Shown here: piece after piece, positions 13,540-26,736 of the stretch
Numbering within the stretch: the stretch's first letter is position 1
Layout: each line of letters begins with the position of its first letter
Source of the DNA: Xiphophorus maculatus
Lineage: Eukaryota > Chordata > Actinopteri > Cyprinodontiformes > Poeciliidae
Reading direction: 5' to 3'
DNA length: 64,000 bases
Assembly (NCBI RefSeq): GCF_002775205.1
Contig: NC_036450.1
Span: 12,667,479-12,731,478 of the forward strand
Notes under the pieces: generated by a model
Told to the model about the DNA's origin: nothing
The model's database searches: none
Seen by the model: only the letters and a program-made list of their open reading frames with translations
Made by a program: the position numbers and the translations under genes

Positions 13540-13725
13540 CCCCTCAAGGGGGTCTTTTGCGGACTCTAGTGTCCCTTATATGAAAGTAAGATGACAGGAA
13601 ACAGGAGAGGGGGGAAGACATGAAATATCATCGGGTCCAGGAGTCGAACCCGCGACGGCCGTGTCGAGGACTCAAGGCCTCCACATATGGGTCGAGCTAT
13701 CCCCTACGCCACCACGGCACGTCCG
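13540..13725 (-). mobile_element. tRNA-derived SINE
   Basis: On the minus strand the head shows a pol III A box (TGGCGTAGGGG) and B box (GGGTTCGACTCC), then a tail ending near CCCCCTTGAGGGG. The flanks carry similar AT-rich runs (TATATTTTA and TATATTTTTA) that may be the target duplication. The tRNA-like half does not read as a functional tRNA and has a SINE body attached. Confidence 0.7.
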
Positions 13726-14806
13726 TAAAATATATTTTTAAGAAACATAAAACATCATATATGCAATTAAAAAATAGTCACGTAGGCATGCACATTTTTT
13801 TGGTGACTAAAAGCATTTGTGGTATGACAGTTAGGCAAAAAATTAAATATGCAAAACAGACAACAGTGAAAATCTATTTTACATTTTTCTTTTACTTACA
13901 AATCATTTTACACCACTAGGTGGAAGCAAAGAGAGTCTGAGTGCTTTCTAATAATTCCTAACTCTCTCTCCCTGAGATGGCTTTATTCATTAACACCTAA
14001 AACAACACACACTGTTATGTGTATGGAAGTTAGAAGTGGCAGCACTTGTGGACTTTGAGCACACAATATGAGAAAACCCAGCTGAAGTCGATGAATGAGG
14101 TAGCAGACATACATTCTGAGGGAATTTACAACCATCTCATTTGTCCTTTACTGGTTAAATATTACTAACTTCTTCCAGGTACATAGTTTTTGTCATGTTG
14201 TCCCTCTTTCATAATGACTTAATGTAGCAGCTGGTGATATAAACAGCAATTGTCTGTAAACTTAAGAAAATAAAAGGCATTTATGTTTTCAGTCACAAAA
14301 GACAAGGAACTGCAGATAAAGCAAATTATCTTCTAATGTGTGCAGTATCACATTGAACATTTGCCAAAAAATGCATTTTCTAACTTCATGGGAAAATAAA
14401 AAGAAGAAAGTTTGAAGGTACTTGTATAAGCTGTTCTCAATTACAGAGCTTCTCTCTTTGCACCACAACAAAAAGACACCGTCCAGGTCATAACGGTAAT
14501 ATGTACAAATATGATAAGAGGATATGGAAGTCAGAATAAATATGTGAGAATTTGGACATCCTAACAAGTTTGATGTGTTAATATGTTACAACATCATTTA
14601 CTGGTTCACTCCAGGTTACAAATACCAGGAAAAAGTTAACTGAAAAGGAAGATGCTTTGAGAAAAATACACTTTGTGTCCTTTGTGAGACCAGTTGGCCA
14701 ATACAGGAAGAATGATAGCACACAGGATCAGCGTTAATGGTTTTGTTATAATTTAAATCCATGCAAAATACAGGATCCAGGACCACTTAATGTTTATGGG
14801 GTTTGA

Positions 14807-17800
14807 CTAACCAAAGTATCCGTGAAAGAACACAGCGACACACAGGAGAATGACGGCATTTGCATTGACAATGTTCCTCCAGAAAGGCTTCTCTGTTGTA
14901 TCTGTTAGCTGCTTCTTCAGTTCTGCTTCCTCCTCTGGAGTAAGTTTTGGTGCCTTTTTGTTCTCCTCCAGGCCACAGAAGGACATTAGCATTTTCTTGA
15001 AGAAATTTGGCTTTTTCTTAGGTTCTGGAATAAAGGCAAAGAGATTTTTGTATCAAAATAAAGTCATGTAAAACATACAGCTATCTTTAAAGCAACTTCA
15101 ATCTTATGAAGTGTAAACTATGTGTTCTCTATACCTTCTACATCCATTTTACTGTCGTCGTCGTCATCATGATCCCCAATCCAGTCATCCGGATCAATGT
15201 CCACTCTTTCCTCTGTACGGTTCCTCAGACTCCAGCACAATCGGTACAGCTGGGAAAATAACACAACATATTATGTGAGACAAACTTTTCAGAGCTCATA
15301 AAAATGTCCAACTATTGCAGCACAAATCATGTATGTTGTATAGGTTTAAAGCAGCAGGATGTAATTTTTATAAAACAGTCTGATTTATACTCTTGCCTGT
15401 TGACCGCTAGAATGAGGCCCCAGCACCCCTCTTGGCCCCACAAGGATAGACATATTGGATAATATGTTTATCCATGATATGTTTAATGGGAAGATGGATG
15501 GTTTTTTTTTTTTTTTTTTTTTACATGTTTGTTAAAACTATCACCATGTTGTGACAGTATGGGACGAGACACATGATATGTGAAAAAAGAACAAATACTC
15601 TGCTTTGTCAGAAGGAACTTAGAGCCAAGAGGAGGGTCTTAGTGCTGTCAATCACTTCGTGTACCCACCCCTCACACACTCCCCCTTTCTCTCTGATGCA
15701 CTACAGCTTGTTCACCACAACAAAGACTGCATGAATGCTCAGGCTAGTTAGCATGGCCATCGATGATGGCAGATAAATGGTTTTCATAAAACAAGATGCT
15801 GTTGCACATTGAGCACCATGTACATGAGGTGATTGACAGTGCTTAGATCCTCCTCTTAGCTCTGATTGGTTGTTTCTGACTGGAAGAGGTGGATTTCTGC
15901 AGATGACAAGAGGAAGTTATCTTTTTCACAGATTGCCTGTCTCATATCATACTGTCACAACATGGTGACAGTTTTAACAAATGTAAAAAACATACTTTTA
16001 TAAAAGTTACATACTGCAGCCTTCAGTGAACAAAGTCAACAAAGTAAGTGAAGTGCGTTTTAGCAACTGGAGATTGCTGCAATTGATATAAACATGAATT
16101 CTTCTGTAAATGCATTTTGTCTTTTGATTGGTGTAATAAAGAAAATCTTGAAGTTCATGGAGACTCTATAAATTACCAAAAAAGTCTTCAAAGTACAGTA
16201 TTCTTAGCTGCTAACTTCTTCACCATCTTGAACTTCACCTAGAAACTGCATACTAAGATTTTATTTTACTCTATTATTTTACTTTAACAAGAATTTGGAT
16301 ATAATGTAATCATAAGCAGAAAAAATGTAAAAGAGTTTGTGCAGGAAGTTCATATTCCCTTTCTGCTGATTGAGGTTCACAGTGGATAGTCTTCCTGTGA
16401 ACAATTACTGATTTGGAAAGTTACAGATTAAGCTACTCTTATCACAAAGCTGTCCCGTACATGCTTGTCATCGATGGGCTTGGTCATTAGGGAGATTCCA
16501 AGTATGAGGATGCAAGAGACAAGGAACAGGATCATCCCAAAGTAGAGGTAGTGCACTCCACAGATGATGGTAGGACAGTCACTCGGGTTAACACAGCTCC
16601 CTGTCCCATAGATAAACTCTGTGATCATCCTGGATAATCCTATTACTAGGCCAATTGTGAGTCCGAAAAAGGCACCCTGTAAAAAGAAGAAAGAAAGAAG
16701 GAAAGAAGACACACTATTAAAACAATAATCTACCTACTGATGTCTAGCTTAAATCAATACAACTCTGTAATGGTATGCTGCATCAATAAATTTGGCTTCA
16801 CAACAAAGCTAAAACAGGTAAGACATCTAATTCTGTCAAAAGATAACAAAAATCCTCCTTCAACATAACCCTCCCAAATAACGTTACATCATCTTTGGTT
16901 GATGTGACAGAAACTAAAAATACCTTTTCTTTATAACAAAACAGATTTTTTGAAGATATAAATTACAGTATCAATAAATCACTTCTGGATGACTGGTGAG
17001 GGTCCACAGCCTTAAAACTGAGTAAATAACAAACCCAATAGGACCCATAGTTTGTTACCTGATGGCCACTTTGGAACGAAAACTACCATATCTTCTTATT
17101 TTTTCTATATGAGGAGGCTAAAAAAGTGATTCATTGGTTTTCTCTCTTAAAGACTAGAACCACTATCCAGCTCTGTTACACCACAGCTACAATTCTTCAC
17201 ACAGCATTAAACAGGCATTTCAACCATTGCAGGTCCATGATGTGCAGAGCCTTTCTAATAAGAAGGTTTTTAACAACCTCAGTCATGGTGACTGACTGTT
17301 CTTCTCCAAGTCTCAAGAGGCTGCCTTCTTTGTCCAGATGACTAAATTCAAGGGATCAATAAAGTGCTTTTTCTATCAAGTGGTAATATCCTCAGTTCAT
17401 GCAACTATAAGATCAACTGTAAACTAAACGGAAACTCACGGTTTCATTAACTCGTTTACAGAACATGCCCAGCATGAAGACAGCGGCCACAGGTGGAGTG
17501 AGATAGCTGGTGATTGACTGGATGTAGTCAAAGAGCTGACCACTCTGGGCTGACTGCACTATAGGAATCCAGGCAATGCTTATTCCAATAAGGATCACAA
17601 TGAACACCCTGAAAGGTGGAATAGACAAAGAGTCATGGCTAAAGTCAAGCATACAAACAGTAATCATATTAGAATCAAGCGAAAACGGTTTTACCTGCCA
17701 GCAATCATCAGTTCCCTTTCTTTGGCACGAGGACGGACCTTAGTATAAATGTCCATGGTGAAGAGAGTACTAGCACTGTTAAATATTGAAGTAAGGGAGC

Positions 17801-20800
17801 TCATTAGAGAGGCCATCATCACTGACAGCATCAAACCCCTCAGACCTGAAGAGAGATAGACAAAGGTTAAAGAAGACATAAAGACACAAATGTGTTGATT
17901 CAAATTTTAAGACAATGTTGTTGATTCGCTCACCATTTGGCATAAGATCCACAACCAGTTTGGGATAGGCAATGTTGCTGCATCCAACGCTAGCTCCACA
18001 GTATTTATTACATTCTTCTGGGACCACACATGCCACCACATCTGAATGTTTTAAGAAATTGTTTAGACTTTATTGTTGTTTTACAACAGATTTTTTCCTC
18101 AAGACAACAGAACTTGGAAACATCAAAACACGCACCAGGATACAAGATCCTGCTTATCATTCCAGGAAAAACCATGAGAAACATGGGCAGCAGCTTCAAG
18201 TAACCACACAAAATGCAACCTGCTTTCACATGAGAGAGATTCTTGGCTGAGAGGCAACGCTGGACAATCACCTGCACAAAAAGATGGACAAAAGATTTAA
18301 CATATAGGTGTTAAATACTTAATACTTCTACTGTATCAAGAAAAATATTAGAAGGTTTTAGCAGAGCTGTTGCTGCTTTATGTCATTTAAATTTACTCAC
18401 TCAGAAAATCTCTAAAGTAATATCAATAAATTGAAAATGGTTGTGGTGGATGTGCCTGAAAATGAATAACTATTTCGGTGCATGCAACTTTAAGTGAGCA
18501 GATAAAGCACAAACACATTGGTGATTTCAATTTAAGGCAAATGGGGCTTTTGAGATGAATCATTTTAACTGAGCCATATATTAATAAATGGCAATGTTGG
18601 AAAACAAAAGCTAAGTAGAAGTATGACTCATAGTAATATTAGGGTAACGACTATTACATGCAATTACATGCACTGGACATTCCTCATCTTTTGTTAAAAA
18701 AAACAACATGGCAGACGTGACTGTTGACAGTCTTTAGATTAGATCATACAGTATGTCCATTTACCAACACTTTAGACACATTTAGCATAGCTCGTCGTGC
18801 ACATTACATAGCAACAGAACATAAACATCATTCTCTATGACTAACATTATTTCAATAACAGCTAACCAACAGAGACGCACACAAGTACTTTCTCTCATTT
18901 GAAAATCGGTCAAATTTGCTCTGTTTTACATTTACTGTTGGTGTTAAAGTAAAAAAAAAGATACCAGTATTCATTTGTGAACTGAAGAATTTGTGTCTAG
19001 GCAACTACAGGTCCAAGAAATCTCAGGAGGTTAGCAAAATATTTGTAAAGTAATTGCAATTCAGCTCATAGATCACTCTTTTACTCCAAAGGGCTGTTAT
19101 ATGACATGGCTCTTCACTATCAGCTGGCAACCTTAGACCGCCTCAGTGATTCTGTCCAAAACAGGCGAGATAAAAGAGCGTGAATGCGCATACGGTTATG
19201 TAAAAATCAACTGGATGAGTTTATGGCCTTAGATTGTTTCTGGTATGCAGTAAAACTGAGTTACTGAGTCAGTGGAAGTAAAGCATCCACACAGTCAAAT
19301 GTACTGATTGTATTTTTACCAACCTGATCAGTGCACCAGTACCAGGTGGCCTGGATGGTGAGTCCAAACACCAGGCCAGGCCAAGGCAGGTCTCCTGTTA
19401 CTGGATCTCTAAAAAGATGGAAGGCGTCTTTCCGAGGCTCGTAGCACTCTGCACTGATGTTAGTGGTGTTTGTGGGAACTGCAGTCATGTAGTGTGTCTC
19501 GAAATTTTCATAGCCCCCCACTTCATTGAAAGCTGAGGGTAGACAGGAAGAGATGGTTAGACTATAAAACAATAAAACAAATCAATAGTGCAAGATAAAA
19601 TGATAAATAAGGATTATTGCTTATTACCAAAACCCATGAGAATGAAAGATCCAATAACCATGATGATTGTTTGTAAGGTGTCTGTATATATAACTGCAGC
19701 CAGTCCACCTAAGATAAAACATGGCATTAGCAATATGTAACATTTTTTATTCAGAAGCGTAGACAGTAACATGTGCACTAGAGAGAATAGGATTGTCTTG
19801 TTTTTATGCAAGTGTTCTTTTCCCGCTTGTGTTGTAAAAGTTATGTGAAGGTATGTGTGGATTATTGCAGAGCAGCAATTATTAGAGGGCTATTTGAGTC
19901 TTATTGTAGTCCATGGGCAATTAACCACAAACTCACCACAAATATACAAGCCAGGAAAGGAGGAGTTTTCTTTTTACATGTGTTTTTTGATCTACCATTC
20001 AGCCTTGAGAAGACTTTACCCTCACTCAGGGTGTTGTTTACATAGATAAGACTTTTTGTAGGCTGGGTTTATGAGGAAAATGTTGATCTCCAAACAGGAA
20101 GTGAATTTCTTCCTGAGGATGCACCTGTGACGGTGTACAGCGCAGTAATCGCCAATAGAGCGATAACAGCAACGTAGATGTTCAGTCCAAGAGCCTGCTG
20201 GATGAAAATGCCACCAGAAAACATGTCGGCCTGGGAGGAGACAGAAAGGATCTTTTACTTTAATTTGTTAAATGCATTGTTGAAAGTTTCAAAGATTAGA
20301 AAGAAAAAAAAAAACATACAGAGATCTTTGTGAAGACGTAGAGGAAGAGGGAGAGCACAGAGAGATAAATACGAATGCGCTGTCCTCCGAACCTCTTCTT
20401 CAGGTACTCAGGCATAGTGACCACCTTGACAAATTTGATGATATTTTGCGTTATCAGGGCACAATGACTGTAATGGGTGCATTTTTCAACAGAAAATACA
20501 CATGCTGCTTACCCCAGCTTTGATGTAGATCGGCACAAAGAGCCATCCCAGAATAACGACAACAATAAGAGCCTGGAACAAACAAAACATGGCAAAACAT
20601 TGAAACAATCAAGAAAATATTAAACATTAAAAGAATTTTTAATTTTCAATTTTTTTGCATCATGAGATCTTGAATTTCCTATTTGGAAAACAGACCACAA
20701 ATACTCACGTTCCACTCAAATCCACCAATGGCAATTCCAGCAGCTGCAGCAGTACCAGCAATCCCTACAAAGTGGCCGCTGCCAATGTTGCTGGCAAAGA

Positions 20801-22693
20801 GCGATGCTCCGATCTGTAAAAAAGAAATATCTGTTTAATTTACAAAGGGGTCCCAAAACAATCAATAAATACCAGATGATTTGCTCTGCTGATAAACACA
20901 TTTGGAACATTTTCTGTCTTTAAGGCCCAGAAAAGATGATATGACATCTCATTCAGGACAGGCTTAATGCAAGGAATGCAAAAGTTGTAGCTCAGGTCCT
21001 GGATGAGACTGTGTGTGGAGGCTCTTGAGACTCTAACTCTGACCACAGCCCACATCTTATGAATCTCCAAATAAAAAAGATTGAAAAGGCTCTGCTTGTC
21101 AGTCCTGTTGCTGTGGATTTTACAGTTGTGGGAAAATCGTTTTCTATGTCACTTTTTCCTTCCAGTCAATTTTCTATTAACCTGTTTGGATACAGTCCGT
21201 TGTGAACACTCAGCTTCTTTAGCATTAACTTTTTGTGACTTCCCTGACTGATATTGTGCTAGACATCTGTCAAATCAGCAATCCTCCATAAGATTGTGTA
21301 GGCCTTAACTTGGCCAAACCATTTCTTGTTGGTGTTATTTCTTTCTCATTTTGTGGGAGGCATGGGTAGTTCGTTTATCATTACTAAAATCATCATAATG
21401 AACCCTATTCACTAACATATATACATAGTATGCAGTACGTTTTTTAATTTGATTATTGAATACAATTAACTTTTTGATTATGTTGCAACATTCAACTCCT
21501 CTAAAATGTGACAATAAAAAACTTCACCTCATTATGTTTTATAGATGGGAGATCATTGCCTTTCTTATGAGGTTAAAAGTTAACTCGGGAGTAGACAAGA
21601 TCGACTGAACCACCTCATTTACAGCGTTGTTTAATTTGGTCATGTTTACAGGAATGTATTCTTTTTTCTGATGTCTTTGGTCTCATCTGTTAGTTTTTAC
21701 AAAAGTCTCATGGTTCCACTCTTGTTACCACTTTGCAAACCTGGTTTTTCAGTGTTCAGCATTCTCCTGCAAGCCTGTCCTAACAAGCCAAGCTTCAGTC
21801 GTTGTTTTTTGTTTTTTTATATTTTTCCTTTTTTATTATTTCTTCTGACTAATTCTTCTATTAAAGGCCTCAATTCATATTTGCCATGCTGGGGCCTGTG
21901 AAGCCACAGATTCCGCTTCATTTCAAAAGTTTCCAGCCTATTTTGAACAAAAACAAAAAATTGGATTTTTGCTGATTCTTTTCCATTCAATCCAATCTAA
22001 CGTGTATGTGACCAACATGTCACCCCTGGTAAGAAGAGTGAACTTCTTTTTAATCATACCTATTTTTCATCACAACTGTAATAGTTCTCAAGGCTGAGAA
22101 CTAGCAAAATAACAAAACAAAAAAACATAGCAAAAGAACAAAACATGTTTCTCATTTGTTGTCAGATACCCACTGGCCACCACACCATACTCCTCCCTGC
22201 GAGGAAATAGCCACCCACAGTGGATCGATTGGTGCGGACCATAGCCTGCAACAGGACAAGGAAATACATAAACCTTTGCAAAACAAGCTTATATATTTTA
22301 GCTCTAAGTTAGTGTTCTATACACTGAGCAGCACAGAACACCAGGAGTAGTATACAGGTTAGCCATGACACTCCTTTATGATCCATTATTGTGCAAAAAA
22401 AATTGTTTAATCTGTTTGTTTTACCTAAAGCAGCAACAAAAAAAGCATTACATTTTTGTAGCAGTTTGCTTAAGTAATTTACAACTCATAGCTACACAAT
22501 TGTAAATAAATCATGTAAACAGACTTTCAACAAGTTGACAGTTTGCAACACTTACAATAATTCCCACAGCCAAGACAACCAGAAAGTAGATGACAATAAC
22601 AGAGATGTCAGCTGCATTGTTGATGCGGGTGGTGGGAGATTGACTCCTTTGGTTTTCTAAGGAGCGGGAGAATCCAAAATATTCCCAGGCCAT
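14807..22693 (-). CDS. slc5a1: SGLT1-type Na+/glucose cotransporter, copy B (complete, 15 exons, 662 aa)
   Basis: Exons in transcription order: 22556-22693, 22174-22245, 20709-20813, 20513-20572, 20320-20424, 20125-20230, 19628-19708, 19324-19532, 18136-18271, 17934-18041, 17695-17845, 17440-17608, 16461-16676, 15135-15249, 14807-15024 (stop TAG at 14807-14809). They sum to 1989 nt in one frame, close to the 664 aa of human SGLT1. Known sugar-site residues of the family are present: SNIGSGHF in exon 3, TWYWCTDQ (Tyr287, Trp288), GYLKL (Lys318) and FDYIQS (Gln454, the residue separating transporting SGLT1 from the Glu-bearing SGLT3 sensor type). Na2-site serines lie in [11 protein letters not shown]. 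The protein should be a 14-TM apical symporter ending in VFFHGYFG. Exon 14 carries an acidic run (DHDDDDDSK), 12 nt longer than in copy [10 protein letters not shown] has Tyr where copies A and C have Phe. Assignment to SLC5A1 rather than a close SLC5A paralogue rests on overall similarity. Confidence 0.9.
15348..16023. mobile_element. Long-inverted-repeat non-autonomous transposon in copy B intron 13
   Basis: Ends GCAGCAGGATGTAA and TTACATACTGCAGC are inverted. Inner blocks at about 15522-15600 and 15915-16000 pair over roughly 70 bases around ACCATGTTGTGACAGTAT. A poly(T) run interrupts the left arm. No coding capacity. Family not identified. Confidence 0.6.
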
Positions 22694-22771
22694 TTTGCTC
22701 AGAGTGGAAGTGTTGGATAGGAAAGCTGTAGCAATGAGTCCACTGTGACTGAAGCACACTATCAACACTTA

Positions 22772-22781
22772 GCTTTATATC
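22772..22781 (-). promoter_or_regulatory. TATA-like box of copy B
   Basis: GATATAAAGC on the minus strand, about 80 bases before the ATG at 22691-22693. It limits the transcript to a short 5' leader and argues against any start further upstream. Confidence 0.6.
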
Positions 22782-22980
22782 TTCTGTTTGTCTGTGGGAC
22801 AGAAAGAGGGAGGGGAAAGGGCTGGTTAATAGTGTACATGGAGAAAGAGAGAAAGGTGGAAGGAAAGGGGATGTACAGCATGTGAAAAAAGAGCTTTACT
22901 TTCAGGTTGTTTTGTTATAAACATTATGGTAATGCAGCAAAATGTGTAAACCTTTTGGAAAAGATAAGGTTAATCATCAA

Positions 22981-23919
22981 TAGGCCTGTCGGGATAAACG
23001 ATAAATCAATTAATCGTACGATAAATTAAAACTATCGACGTCATTTTAATTATCGGCATTGTTGTCTCTTCCGGTCTTTTTCTCTTTCTGTTAATGACAC
23101 TAAATGATAAAAAAGGCTTAACTCCGGTGCTCTCTACTGACCCTCCCTTCCTCGTTTCCCTATTGTCGGCCCATTTTCAAAACCTGACAGATCACACATT
23201 AGCCGACAGAAATCCTTGGTATAACTGTTCAATCGGTTCGTTCCTGCCATGTGGTGTCCAACAATGGGAACAAAATAAAAGCTACAAGTCCAGTGAACTA
23301 ATTTTAAAACAAGGCATTAGTCAATGCTTTACTACAATCTACCTGTTTTGCATGTGGCTAGTGTCAGTCCTGACTGAATGAAAATCATTAGAACCTATTT
23401 ACGTCACGTTAACGAAGAACAGCTGAAAAGTTACAGGGTTTATAGCAATTTCGCTCCAACTGCTCTCCTTGTCATTTCTATATTCTTTGCACAAAATGTT
23501 GAATAAACATTAATGTTGTTTCCACATATCAATATCTGCTGGACTTCGGGTTGCGCCGTGTCAGCTGTTTGGGATTCCCCTCCGTAATTTCCCCTCAGAA
23601 AACACGGAGGAGAATCCGCGCTTTCTGATTGGCTCCCTGTCACATTCAATGGGCTCCCAGTCGGGAAAAAACCCTGATTTAGATCGGAGCGGCAACGACG
23701 ATCTACCGCAGGGGTGCTCAAACCTTTTGAGACAAAGATCTACTTTTTCTCTCACCAGCCGGCTGAGATCTACCTCATGACACGAAGACATAAAAATTGT
23801 AAATTAAACGCTATTGACTTATTTTATATGCGAATATACATCAGTTATAGCAGAAATAATAAAGTGATAGAAAACCTAATGCTGTATATTTCTTCCTCAG
23901 TGAGATTCTCCTACCGTTT

Positions 23920-23965
<46 letters not shown>

Positions 23966-24888
23966 TTGTGGTTAAGCATACCCGTTGCCGTGGCAACCGC
24001 CTGCGCCCCGCAACGGAGCAGCGACGTTAAAAACATAACATTCAGTCCGTTACCATGTCAAGTTTCCAGGCTTGATATTTATTTCTCATTATTGGTTGAT
24101 TAGCTCATTTAAACTCCTGCTCTGCTAGTCAGTCGGTCTTTGAGTCGCCTTGTTTTTTTTTTTTTGTTAATGGAACTGAAACGCACTGAATTGCGAAACA
24201 CCTTGTTGAAACAATAATTACTGAGAATATAAATTTTAACAGGTTTTGTTGATAAAAAAAAAAAAAAAAAATTCTTTAATGAAGCTACAAACGTTTAGGA
24301 TCTTAGTGAATATTTTGAGAAGCGCGTCAGTAGAGGAAGTGCTGGTCTCATCAGTTTGTCACCTACTGCCGAGATCAACTCAAAACCTTCCCGCGATCCA
24401 CGTATTGAGCATCCTGATCTACCGTAACACACCAAACACTACAGGAGGATCGGTTACAAAATCGTAAGGGAAAAATAGGGGCAAAAAAACGGTGTAGTGT
24501 GAACTGTTGCATCAGGTAGTCGATGTGCCCAACGGCAATATAGTATACAGACTTCATCATCTGCACTCTCTTGGTTGAATGCAGTATTTATTTCCACTTT
24601 GGCTTTATGTTGTTTAGTTTTTTTTTCCAAGTGCATTTTTTGTTAATGGAGACTGAGAATCCATTTTATTTTTGTTTTTGGTTGTTTTGTTTATTTTGTT
24701 TATCAGCTCCAGTGCTAAGTGTTCTTTTGAAAATAAAGTGTATCTATCTTTGGCAAGAAATCACATGCATTATTACATCATTTCCATTAAATCAGTGTAA
24801 AAAGGGCTTCAAAAAATATTGTTGTTTATCGCAATAATTTTTTGAGACAATTAATCGTTCAGCAAAATTTGTTATGGTGACAGGCCTA
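22981..24888. mobile_element. hAT-like non-autonomous element in copy B 5' flank (outer)
   Basis: Ends are inverted: TAGGCCTGTC at the left, GACAGGCCTA at the right, with further subterminal pairing (ATAAATCAATTAATCG against ACAATTAATCGTTC). No transposase frame is seen. A second element (23709-24416) is nested inside, leaving about 1.19 kb of outer element. Flanks ATCATCAA and CTCCCTGA do not form a target duplication, and the element occupies the place of 616 bp present in copy C. The family name is uncertain. Confidence 0.7.
23709..24416. mobile_element. hAT-like non-autonomous element nested in the outer one
   Basis: A 708-bp unit flanked by an exact 8-bp target duplication ATCTACCG (23701-23708 and 24417-24424). 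Termini are CAGGGGTGCTCAA and TTGAGCATCCTG, imperfect inverted repeats of the hAT (Charlie-like) kind. It contains a CT microsatellite near 23924-23961. No transposase frame is visible. Confidence 0.8.
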
Positions 24889-25031
24889 CTCCCTGATACC
24901 TCTGGGCTCTGCCAAAAAAGATTGTGGATTTTACTTTAGAAGTATATGACAAACAAATAGTGCCTAGTATCACCTTCAACCCATCGTATGAACATTAACT
25001 GTTCTTGATAATCATTTAATTTTATCTGTGT

Positions 25032-25044
25032 GTTAATAATTAGC
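25032..25044. promoter_or_regulatory. HNF1-like motif upstream of copy B
   Basis: GTTAATAATTAGC, identical to the copy C site. The intervening hAT block places it about 2.3 kb from the copy B start. The nearby GATA motif of copy C is altered here to AGATAGC. Confidence 0.4.
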
Positions 25045-25799
25045 TCGTGGAAAAGACGAGATAGCTAAGATACAAAAAGAAAGAGAAAAACCCTTCCAGC
25101 CAGTAATATGTAGCATAATGAGATGCTAAATATTACATTTATATTGCTGTTTTATTTTAATTAATAGTATTGAGACTTTTAATACTTTTAATTAAAGTAA
25201 AACAGCAATTAAAATATTTGTTTGATTTTGTATAATGAGAATAAATGGAATATCATGCTTTTATTTGCTCAATCTGTAAATAATTACAATTTGAAAATTT
25301 TCAGTTTAAAAAAGCAGATTCTCATAAACAGACATTATAGTCCTTAAATGGCCATTATGATCCTCATCTTTTTATAAACAATGCTAAAGACAATAAGACA
25401 TGTAAACCAATTCTATGGGACTGTCTCAAAGCCTTGACATATAAAGTGAAGTGTTTATGCAATTCATGATAAAAACTTTTAAATCCCTTGCTTCTTGTAG
25501 GCATCCTCTCTTATAAAACTTTTTTTGCTCCCTCTTTCTCTGAAGCTATTTTATTGTTTCATTAAATTAATTTTTAAAAATCAAAGGTTATATCAGAACA
25601 ATCTTATCAACTTTGGCTGTTATTCTTGATGTATTTAATCATCAACTAAAGTGCATTTCAAGCTGCTTTTCAGGTTCTTGTCTAACTTTTTAGCAGTATT
25701 TTCTAATAACAGTAAATAATTACTCCAGATTTATTAACCGACTCAAATACTCCACTGTTGACTTTGTAAGATTGTGCTGGATTTTAATTTTGCTACAAG

Positions 25800-25915
25800 A
25801 ACAAAATAAATATGCATGCCACATTTTTCTGATCCATGTATGTTTTTCCTTCCACTTTTAGAGTTATACATAACTTTGTGTTGGTCCATCACATAAAATC
25901 TCAATAAATTACCAG
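25800..25915. mobile_element. Tc1-like transposon fragment (copy B flank)
   Basis: Counterpart of the fragment at 4115-4225, with a small deletion before CTGATCCATG. Both share CTTTGTGTTGGTCCATCACA. Too short to code for anything. Confidence 0.5.
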
Positions 25916-26264
25916 AATATTTGTTGTAATATGTGGGGGACCAGTTACTGGGGACTTTAGATCAAGCACCCCCTCTCCTCCCCTCCGACCCCTTCCATTA
26001 AAATATGATTCTATTCTCTTTCCTATTAATATTTTGTTTTGTTATTAAAAAGCACTGTGTTTCATTGTCCATGTTAAGCTGAATATTCATATATATATGT
26101 TGGTAACTATTCTGGCTGAGAGTGAAATGAGTTTAGAAAGGCATCAGTTTTGAACAGGCGCTTAGGACAGCCTTGGGTCCTAAGTTTCTGTGTTGAAGAA
26201 GCTCATTAGAACATAGCAGCCATAGTGTGACACACGTTGGATTTATGAATGTTTGTATTTTCAG

Positions 26265-26736
26265 AAAAAAAGAAAAGTAAAGGAAATTTACAACCACCGC
26301 ATGTCTTGACATCACTTTTGTTCGAGTGTGCAACAAATACGATGAAGTACCATGTCTGCCAGCAAAGTACTATCTTAAAGTTCTGGGACCATGTCAGAAC
26401 TCTTGTCATAATGATATATATGTTTTTGTATACATTTCAAAATTACGAATTGGTCCAAGTCATGGTTCAATTTTTGGGTGCTTTGCTCTGATTAGCTCTT
26501 ATGAGAGGTTTTAGTGACTGTGGCCTCAGACGTAGAGGGACTGCATGCAGTAAATAATTCAGTGTAACATGTTTCAGGTGTAGGGATGGTCAGAGTTCCC
26601 TGAAGAACCCAGAAATAAAGGAATGAGCCAAAGGTTTTGTCTCTCTCATCTTATTCTCAGCCAAGAAAATGATTTGGTTTTTAAACAAATAAAGAACTTG
26701 AGCATGATTTTGTGTTTGTCCTTTGTATTCCCTTAG
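26265..26736. other. Segment unique to copy B flank
   Basis: Replaces about 195 bp (4576-4770) of the copy C flank. It begins right after TTTTCAG and contains AATAAAGG late in its length. Overlapping open frames of 60-80 codons occur on both strands, but no family is recognised. Confidence 0.4.

Noticed and set aside
13590..13725. tRNA gene on the minus strand
   Set aside because: A and B boxes are present but the tRNA-like part is joined to a SINE body and does not fold as a standard tRNA by eye.
22694..22768. 25-codon N-terminal extension of copy B (same in copy C at 2328-2402)
   Set aside because: The extension has no ATG, comes within a few bases of the TATA-like box, and is absent from copy A and from known SGLT1 proteins.
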